6,802 nt of DNA from Verrucomicrobiota bacterium (GTDB taxonomy: Bacteria > Verrucomicrobiota > Verrucomicrobiia > Opitutales > Opitutaceae). The notes beneath the pieces were generated by a model, which did no database searches, had not been told where the DNA came from, and was given only the letters and a program-made list of their open reading frames with translations. The position numbers and the translations under genes are program-made. This document shows, piece after piece, positions 1 to 4,925 of the stretch (positions within the stretch are counted from its first letter, which is position 1; each line of letters begins with the position of its first letter). The stretch spans positions 1-6,802 of the forward strand of contig JAEYYL010000242.1 of NCBI GenBank assembly GCA_023430825.1, in the 5' to 3' direction.

Positions 1-1810
1 CGAGCGGCACATACGCCCCGCCCGCTTTCAAAATCGCCAGCTCCGCGACGATCGTCTCGATCCGCCGCTCCGCCACCACCGGCACCAGTTTCCCGCTCAA
101 TCCACGCGCCACCAGCTGCGTCGCCAACGCCTCGCTGCGTTCGTCCAGTTCCGCGTAGGTCAGTTTCTCCCCGCCGCAGCTCACCGCCACCGCCTGCGGA
201 CGCTGCGCCACCTGCGCCCGAAAATACGCTCCCACGCTCCCCCGCTGCTCCGTCCGGTCCGCGCCTTCGCTCCACGCCAAGACCCGCTCGCGTTCCTCTG
301 CGTCCAGCAACTCCACTTCGCAAACCGCCACCTCCGGCCGCTGCACCACCTGCTCCGCGATCCGCGCGAACCGTTTCGCCAGCACACTCACCGTCTCCTC
401 GCGAAACAACTCCTGCGCATACTCCAGGATGCACGAAATCTCCTCCCCCACCGGCCGCACATACATCGCCAGATCGAACTTCGCCGCACTCCACGGCGAG
501 GCGACTCCTTCGACCCGCACTCCGGCCAGGTCCTGCGCATCCCAGAACTGCGCCTGCCCGCCGAACGAAAACACGTCGCTCTCCTGATACGCGAACAGCG
601 TGTCGAACAGCGGACGACTGCTGTCGCCCCCGCGCGCACCGACCTTCGCCGCCAGGTCCTCCAACAGAAAGTTCTGGTGCTCCAAGCCGGCCAGACACAG
701 CGCGTGCAGTTCCTTCACATACGTGCGAAACGCTTTTCCGCGCTCCGGCTGGCTGCGCACCGGCAGCGTGTTGACGAACATCCCCGCGATCCCTTCGAGC
801 TCGCGACGGTCCCGGCCCGACGCCGCGATGCCCACGCTGAGGTCCTCCGTCGCACCGATGCGGGCGAGCAGCGTTTTCCAGATCGCCAGAAACAGCACCT
901 GCAGCGAAACGCCTTCCTGCTCCGCCAGCGCGCGCAACCGCTCCGCCAGCCCGCGTCCGAGGCGAAAGTGAACGTTCTCGCCCCGGAAGTCTCGCAGCGC
1001 CGGCCGCGCGAAATCCGTCGGCAGTTCGAGCGCCGGCAGCGCCGTCGCGTAAACGTCGTCCCAGTAGTCCTGGTTCGCCCGCAGCTCCGCCACTCCGTCG
1101 CCCTCGGCCTGCCACAACGCATAGTCCGCATAACGCACCGTCTCCGTCGCCCCGCTTTCGCCGCGATAAGCGCCGAACAGCTCGCCGATCAGCCGCGCAT
1201 AGCACCCGCCGTCCACCGCGATATGATGCAGGTCGATCTGGAACACCGCCTCGTCCGCCGCGATCCGACGCAATCGCGCACGGATAGGCCACTCGCACTC
1301 CAGCGCGAAGGGTCGGATGAAGCCCATCACCGCCGCCTCGCGGCTCATCCCTCCGCAGTCCTCGACGGAGAACGGTAATGGCAGGTCGGATACGATGCGC
1401 TGCCGCATCTCACCCGCCTCCACCCCATGAACGGTGCGGAGAATGCTGTGCCGCTCGACCATCGTCCGAAAGGCCGCCTCGAGTCGCGCAACGTCGAGCG
1501 GACCCGTCAGGCGAAACGCCGACGGCATGTTGTAGGCCAATCCGGTCGGATCGATCTGCTGCACCGCGAGAAGCCGGCGCTGCTGCGAGGAGAGCGGATA
1601 CCACGCGCGGTCCTCACCCCGCTCCAGGCGGAAGGGCCGCGCCATGCGGTCGAGATAACGAATGATCGCATCCTTGTTCTCGCGGATGGAACGCAGCGTA
1701 TCCGGCGTCAGCACCCCGCGCGGATCGGCGATCTTCAAGCGACCGCGGTCCACCGCGATCGGCACATTGAGTCGGTCCAACTGCTTCCAGATTTCCAAAA
1801 TGTTGTTCAT
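1..1810 (-). CDS. Non-ribosomal peptide synthetase, N-terminal part: TubC-type docking domain, condensation domain, start of A domain (partial, 3' end outside window)
   Basis: The 603 visible residues are open to the window edge without a stop or frameshift. Residues 1-55 (MNNILEIWKQLDRLNV, a hairpin through VDRGRLKIADPRG, then LTPDTL and a basic helix) match the TubC-type N-terminal docking domain, which receives an upstream NRPS partner. The condensation domain spans about 70-500: YPLSSQQRRLL (from 71), RHSILRT, catalytic HHIAVDGG with His 195, His 196 and Asp 200, YADYALWQ (from 227), GMFVNTLPVR (from 343), HQNFLLEDL (from 378) and SRPLFD (from 398). The motifs suit a standard peptide-bond-forming domain rather than cyclisation or epimerisation, although LCL versus DCL type was not determined. 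An A domain begins at about 530, with LTYAELDERSEALA (from 550) and LKAGGAYVPL (594-603). ATG 1810 is preceded by AGGGGA at a 6-base spacing. Role: joins the incoming peptidyl or aminoacyl thioester to the amino acid chosen by its own A domain. Confidence 0.97.
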   Translation of the reverse strand, partial: MNNILEIWKQLDRLNVPIAVDRGRLKIADPRGVLTPDTLRSIRENKDAIIRYLDRMARPFRLERGEDRAWYPLSSQQRRLLAVQQIDPTGLAYNMPSAFRLTGPLDVARLEAAFRTMVERHSILRTVHGVEAGEMRQRIVSDLPLPFSVEDCGGMSREAAVMGFIRPFALECEWPIRARLRRIAADEAVFQIDLHHIAVDGGCYARLIGELFGAYRGESGATETVRYADYALWQAEGDGVAELRANQDYWDDVYATALPALELPTDFARPALRDFRGENVHFRLGRGLAERLRALAEQEGVSLQVLFLAIWKTLLARIGATEDLSVGIAASGRDRRELEGIAGMFVNTLPVRSQPERGKAFRTYVKELHALCLAGLEHQNFLLEDLAAKVGARGGDSSRPLFDTLFAYQESDVFSFGGQAQFWDAQDLAGVRVEGVASPWSAAKFDLAMYVRPVGEEISCILEYAQELFREETVSVLAKRFARIAEQVVQRPEVAVCEVELLDAEERERVLAWSEGADRTEQRGSVGAYFRAQVAQRPQAVAVSCGGEKLTYAELDERSEALATQLVARGLSGKLVPVVAERRIETIVAELAILKAGGAYVPL

Positions 1811-1816
1811 AAAAAT

Positions 1817-1822
1817 TCCCCT
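1817..1822 (-). promoter_or_regulatory. Shine-Dalgarno of NRPS-B
   Basis: AGGGGA on the minus strand, separated by six bases (A followed by five T) from ATG 1810. It decides the start of NRPS-B at the first residue of the docking domain. The AT-rich spacer should keep the start codon unstructured in an otherwise GC-rich message. Confidence 0.75.
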
Positions 1823-1897
1823 GTCCGTCGCTGTCTCGCTGTTGCCTTGCGGCTGGTGTGTTCCTGGCCGTCCGATTTGGGCGCGCCACGGGCCTGG

Positions 1898-1924
1898 CGC
1901 CGTTTTCCTGCGCGGAAAACGGCG
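1898..1924 (-). repeat. Perfect 11-bp inverted repeat, 5-base loop (RNA hairpin)
   Basis: Positions 1898-1908 (cgccgttttcc) pair exactly with 1914-1924 (ggaaaacggcg), leaving the loop tgcgc. In the minus-strand transcript this is a stable hairpin about 90 bases before the NRPS-B start. No T-run follows on the minus strand, so it does not look like a classical intrinsic terminator. A short alternative repeat (1883-1888 gcgcca with 1895-1900 tggcgc) shares positions 1898-1900 and could not form at the same time. Function unknown; mRNA stabilisation, processing or attenuation are possible. Confidence 0.8.
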
Positions 1925-1953
1925 GTCGGCGCGCGATTTTCTTTGGTTTGGTT

Positions 1954-1998
1954 CCGGTGGTCCGGCGTCGGCCTGCTCGCTCTCGCGGGACCACCCGG
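1954..1998 (-). repeat. Inverted repeat just after the VOC stop codon (8 bp perfect, 10 bp with one bulge)
   Basis: Positions 1956-1963 (ggtggtcc) pair perfectly with 1988-1995 (ggaccacc). With C1996 bulged out, the stem gains two more pairs (1954-1955 with 1997-1998). The loop is 24 bases. In the transcript this begins about 8 bases after the VOC TAG stop, where a 3'-end hairpin would be expected. The following minus-strand sequence is A/C-rich (AACCAAACCAAAG), not U-rich, so rho-independent termination is doubtful; a 3'-end protector or factor-dependent termination site is possible. Confidence 0.6.
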
Positions 1999-2006
1999 GT
2001 TGTTCG

Positions 2007-2435
2007 CTACTTCGATGAAACCACCGCGAATTCGTTGCCGCTCGGCTCCTCGAACACGAAGCGTCGTCCGCCCGCGCTGGATACGATGGGGTCGGTGATC
2101 TTGCCGCCCGCGGCCTCCACCTTGCGCAGCGTCTCCTCGAGATTCTCGCTGTAGAGCGAGAGCAGCGCGCCGCCCGTGCTGCGCCGCCCCGTCCGCTCCG
2201 TCTTGATGAATCCGCCCGCCATCCGGCCGTCGAAGAACGTGATGTAGTTCGGCGCCTGGTCGGCGAAATTCCAGCCGAATGCCTTTTCGAAAAACGCCTT
2301 CGTCTGCGCGAGGTCCGCCGACTGGAACTCGACGTAAACGATCTTGTTCTCCAGTCCGCCGGTGTTGGTGTGCTGCGAATGGCCGATGGCCGCGATGGTC
2401 AGGATGACCGCGATGAGTGCTCCGATACTTTTCAT
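2007..2435 (-). CDS. Single-domain VOC (glyoxalase/bleomycin-resistance superfamily) protein with predicted signal peptide
   Basis: A 142-residue protein. Residues 1-21 look like a Sec signal: a Lys at position 2, a hydrophobic core (IGALIAVILTIAAIG) and a small-residue exit near GHS-Q. Residues about 30-140 form one VOC domain: KIVYVEFQSADLAQTKAFFEKAFGW begins the first beta-alpha-beta unit (longest quoted part shortened in practice to VYVEF and FFEKAFGW), and the end is PSGNEFAVV, the usual closing strand with Glu 135 as a possible metal ligand. One VOC module normally dimerises to make an active site. Family members include glyoxalases, dioxygenases, thiol transferases and antibiotic-binding proteins; sequence alone does not choose among them. 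The signal peptide supports ATG 2435 as the start although no clear Shine-Dalgarno sequence precedes it. The gene follows the permease by 57 bases and precedes NRPS-B, so a self-protection or product-modifying role outside the cytoplasm is a reasonable guess, no more. Confidence 0.88.
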   Translation of the reverse strand: MKSIGALIAVILTIAAIGHSQHTNTGGLENKIVYVEFQSADLAQTKAFFEKAFGWNFADQAPNYITFFDGRMAGGFIKTERTGRRSTGGALLSLYSENLEETLRKVEAAGGKITDPIVSSAGGRRFVFEEPSGNEFAVVSSK

Positions 2436-2492
2436 GTGGGCTGCTTGTTTTTTGGTTGGTTGAAAATGGGACTGGGTTCGCCGCCGCGCCCG

Positions 2493-3827
2493 TCAGGTGA
2501 AGATGTTGCTCCGCTTGAACCGCCAGATCGCCACGCCCATCACCGCGATCACGATGGTCCCGAGCACCGCCAGCGTGGACGCCAGTTGCGCAAACGGCGC
2601 CTGCGCCCAGAGCACCTGCGTGAAGCCCTGGTTCGTCCAGTAAACCAGCGAAAACCGGGAGAGGCTTTGCACGAACTCCGGCATGAAGCTCGCGGGAAAC
2701 CAGACCCCGCCGATCGCGCACATCAGCATGATGAGCACCGTCGAGAGGCCCGTGGCCGCCTCCACCGTGCGCGACAGCGACGCGATCAGCATGCCGAAGG
2801 CGGAACACGCCGCCGCCGAAAACAGGCACACCAGCGCGAGCTGCCCGAAATACGGCGCGATCTCGAAACCCACGATGAAGTGGCCCGCAATGAAGAGCAC
2901 CATCAGCTGCACCATGCCGAGGCACACGCCGTAGAGGAATTTGCTCCACAACAGCGCCGAGCGCGGCACCGGACCCGCGAGCAGTCGTTGAAAGATGCCG
3001 AGATTCTTCTCGGCGAACAATCCGGCCGCCGAACCCGACACCGCGAAGAGCAGAAACTGGATCGCCCAACCTCCGACGAGATTCGTCGCCTGCGGACTCT
3101 TCACGTCGGCGCCCATGAACTGCTGCACTTCGATCCGGACGAACGGCCCCGAGCGGCGCTCCCGCGCCACCCCGGCTTCCGCCGCGCCCGCGGCCGGCTG
3201 GCCGAGCTGCGCGAGATACAGCAGGTCGCCCGACTCGAGCTTCGTCAGAATCTCCTCCGGATCGCCGCCATACGTGTCCGCCAGGCTGTAAGCCAGCCGC
3301 CGCGACGGCGCGATCGTCGCGCCCGCCGCCCCGCCTTGGAAATCCTTGATCAGGATCGCCGGCACGCTCGCCGCCAGCGTGCCCTCCAGCACCGACGTCA
3401 CGACCTGGTTCTCGACGTCGTCGCGCGAATTCAGAATCAGCCGCGCGTTGAGCTGGAAGGGCGCGTCACCCTGGAAGCCCGGAGGCAACACCACCGCGAA
3501 CTTCGTCTTTCCTTCCTGCATCAACCCGCGCAAATCGGACTCCACGATCGGACGCGAGCCGCCCTTCCCATCCGGCACCTCCGTCACGAGCTTGAAGATT
3601 TTCACCGAGTGCAGGATCTCGACGAAACTCGCGGAGGCCGGCGAAGCGCTGTGGTTGATCAACGCCACCGGAATGTTCCGCGGCCCGGTCTTCTCCCCGG
3701 TCAGCCCGTAGATCGTGCTGATGCCGTAAACCAGCGCCAGCGGCATGAAGAAGGTGACCATCACCCCCAGTTTGCTGCGGCAGAGCAGCGCGAAATCTTT
3801 TCCCACCAATACGAGTATCGAGTTCAT
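2493..3827 (-). CDS. ABC-2 type transporter permease with a large extracytoplasmic domain
   Basis: A 444-residue membrane subunit, the partner of the ATPase encoded immediately upstream. A hydrophobic helix at about residues 21-41 is followed by a soluble stretch of roughly 200 residues (about 45-245). A block of about five further hydrophobic segments follows (approximately 250-272, 294-318, 326-350, 358-380 and 415-436), ending in a short basic tail (RFKRSNIFT). This one-helix/large-loop/five-helix plan is that of the ABC-2 permease family seen in YhhJ/YbhR-type and antibiotic exporters. The segment between the second and third helices (FAEKNLGIFQRLLAGPVPRS) matches the family's cytoplasmic coupling region. 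The start is secure: ATG at 3827 lies 9 bases after a consensus AAGGAG that overlaps the ATPase stop codon. Stop is TGA at 2495-2493. The likely role is export of the peptide made by the flanking NRPS; the substrate itself is inferred only from context. Confidence 0.94.
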   Translation of the reverse strand: MNSILVLVGKDFALLCRSKLGVMVTFFMPLALVYGISTIYGLTGEKTGPRNIPVALINHSASPASASFVEILHSVKIFKLVTEVPDGKGGSRPIVESDLRGLMQEGKTKFAVVLPPGFQGDAPFQLNARLILNSRDDVENQVVTSVLEGTLAASVPAILIKDFQGGAAGATIAPSRRLAYSLADTYGGDPEEILTKLESGDLLYLAQLGQPAAGAAEAGVARERRSGPFVRIEVQQFMGADVKSPQATNLVGGWAIQFLLFAVSGSAAGLFAEKNLGIFQRLLAGPVPRSALLWSKFLYGVCLGMVQLMVLFIAGHFIVGFEIAPYFGQLALVCLFSAAACSAFGMLIASLSRTVEAATGLSTVLIMLMCAIGGVWFPASFMPEFVQSLSRFSLVYWTNQGFTQVLWAQAPFAQLASTLAVLGTIVIAVMGVAIWRFKRSNIFT

Positions 3828-3836
3828 AAATACGTT

Positions 3837-3842
3837 CTCCTT
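3837..3842 (-). promoter_or_regulatory. Shine-Dalgarno of the permease gene, overlapping the ATPase stop codon
   Basis: On the minus strand the junction reads TAAGGAG: the last two bases of the ATPase TAA stop are the first two of a consensus AAGGAG. This lies 9 bases before the permease ATG at 3827. The arrangement fixes the permease start and implies translational coupling of the two transporter subunits, which keeps their amounts matched. Confidence 0.9.
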
Positions 3843-4896
3843 ATTCGCGCAGCGCGCGCCCGGTCAGGTGCAGGAACAGCGCTTCCAGCGTCGGACGCTG
3901 AAAGGTGAACATTCGCGGATGCAGGTTCTCCGCCTCGGCCAGCTGGTAAAACTCGCTCAGCCGGCAACCCGGCTCCGGATAAAAGCGATAGATCGTATCG
4001 GTCGCGACCACCTTGCCGTAGGCGCGCAACACCCCCGCGAAGTCCCGCGTCGACGGCTCCACCGCGAAGCGAATCTCCTCCTGGAACGGCAGCAGCCGCA
4101 ACAGCTCCTCCAGCGTCCCGAGCGCCAGAATCTTGCCATGCTCGATGATCCCGATGCGCGAGCAAAGCCGCGCCGCCTCCTCCATGTAGTGCGTCGAATA
4201 GATGATCGTCAGCCCCTCGCGGTTCCTCTCCTCGAGGAACTCGAAGATCGCATTTCGCGACTGCGGATCCACCCCCACCGTCGGCTCGTCGCAGAGCAGC
4301 AGCTTCGGCCGGTGCAGCAGCGACGCCGCGAGATTCAGCCGGCGCTGCATGCCCCCGGACAGATCGCCGACCCGGTCCTTGCGCCGGTCCGACAACTGCA
4401 CCGCCTCCAGCATTTCACTCACGCGGAGCTTCAGCTCCAGGCCGCGCAAACCGTAGAGCGCGCCGAAAATGCTTAGGTTCTTTTCCGCACTCAGCGAGGC
4501 GTAGAGCGCGATGTGCTGCGGCACGAAACCGATCTCCGCATTCCCCGAAACCACTTCGAGACCGTTGACCCGCACCGCGCCTTCGTCGCACGGCCACAAA
4601 CCCGCCACCAGCGACATCAGCGTGGTCTTGCCCGCACCGTTGGGCCCGAGCAGCCCGAAGATTTCTCCGCGCTGGATCGTCAGCGAAATCCCGTCGACCG
4701 CCACCAGCGCCTCATAACGTTTCCGCACCGCCTCCAACTCCAGCAACGGCGGCGTGCCGTTCGTCGCTACCAGACGATGGGCGGACAGACTGCCGGTCGA
4801 CAGCCCCGCACGTGCGGGCGCCGCCTCCAGGGTATCGGCCGGTGTCGCGCGATCGGACAAGCCAGCGGTGAAGATTCGGGTGGTAAACGTATTCAT
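3841..4896 (-). CDS. ABC transporter ATP-binding protein (drug/natural-product exporter type) with an N-terminal extension
   Basis: A 351-residue nucleotide-binding subunit that should power the neighbouring permease at the inner face of the membrane. Visible motifs are Walker A GPNGAGKTT (84-92), Q-loop VPQ (Gln 127), signature LSGGMQ (179-184), Walker B LLLCDE (199-204, catalytic Glu 204), D-loop VGVD (207-210) and H-loop STHYMEEA (His 236). The C-terminal 80 residues, ending FLHLTGR, resemble the accessory region of DrrA/NodI-like exporter ATPases. One ATPase domain beside one permease gene suggests a homodimeric ATPase on a permease dimer. Residues 1-50 are odd: the family usually begins near Leu 52-Glu 53 (LELEAVRKRY), and this Ala/Thr/Ser-rich leader contains no hydrophobic segment. 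ATG at 4896 has no clear Shine-Dalgarno sequence. A TTG at 4746 (Leu 51) would give a standard-length protein but also lacks one, so the ATG is kept as provisional. Position between NRPS genes points to peptide export or self-resistance. Confidence 0.95.
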   Translation of the reverse strand: MNTFTTRIFTAGLSDRATPADTLEAAPARAGLSTGSLSAHRLVATNGTPPLLELEAVRKRYEALVAVDGISLTIQRGEIFGLLGPNGAGKTTLMSLVAGLWPCDEGAVRVNGLEVVSGNAEIGFVPQHIALYASLSAEKNLSIFGALYGLRGLELKLRVSEMLEAVQLSDRRKDRVGDLSGGMQRRLNLAASLLHRPKLLLCDEPTVGVDPQSRNAIFEFLEERNREGLTIIYSTHYMEEAARLCSRIGIIEHGKILALGTLEELLRLLPFQEEIRFAVEPSTRDFAGVLRAYGKVVATDTIYRFYPEPGCRLSEFYQLAEAENLHPRMFTFQRPTLEALFLHLTGRALRE

Positions 4897-4925
4897 GACA
4901 GTTGGGGGCTATGGGTTGATTCGAT

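Larger units (their letters stand above)
1811..2006 (-). other. 196-base intergenic spacer between the VOC gene and NRPS-B
   Basis: This is the longest non-coding stretch in the window; the other gaps are 29, 13 and 57 bases. It contains two strong inverted repeats, listed separately, and the NRPS-B ribosome-binding site at its downstream end. I see no convincing -35/-10 promoter pair, tRNA, or conserved small reading frame. It is a plausible place for differential expression or mRNA processing between the transporter/VOC section and the second synthetase. Confidence 0.7.

Noticed and set aside
1..1810. Suspected frameshift or broken NRPS, since several short alternative frames are open here
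   Set aside because: Continuous translation from ATG 1810 to the edge gives the docking domain, all main condensation motifs and the first A-domain motifs in order, without a stop.
1898..1924. Hairpin as a rho-independent terminator
   Set aside because: The stem is strong, but the downstream minus-strand sequence is GCCAGGCCCGTGG with no T-run. On the plus strand the T-rich stretch is too far away and no plus-strand gene ends there.
1614..1994. Possible small gene filling the spacer upstream of NRPS-B
   Set aside because: More than half of it overlaps the docking and condensation region of NRPS-B in a different frame, it has no ribosome-binding site, and its upstream part consists of the inverted-repeat sequence.
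1811..2006. Promoter for NRPS-B inside the spacer
   Set aside because: I found no pair of -35 and -10 like hexamers at acceptable spacing; the only AT-rich parts are the ribosome-site spacer and a short A/C-rich stretch. A non-standard promoter cannot be excluded.
1807..3069. Minus-strand open frame crossing the permease end, the VOC gene and the spacer
   Set aside because: It overlaps two well-supported genes in another frame and ignores their starts and stops; its composition (Gly/Arg/Ala-rich) is that of a shifted GC-rich frame.
2370..3908. Long plus-strand open frame opposite the permease and VOC genes
   Set aside because: Arg/Glu/His-rich, low-complexity translation with no domain, crossing three real gene boundaries; antisense shadow.
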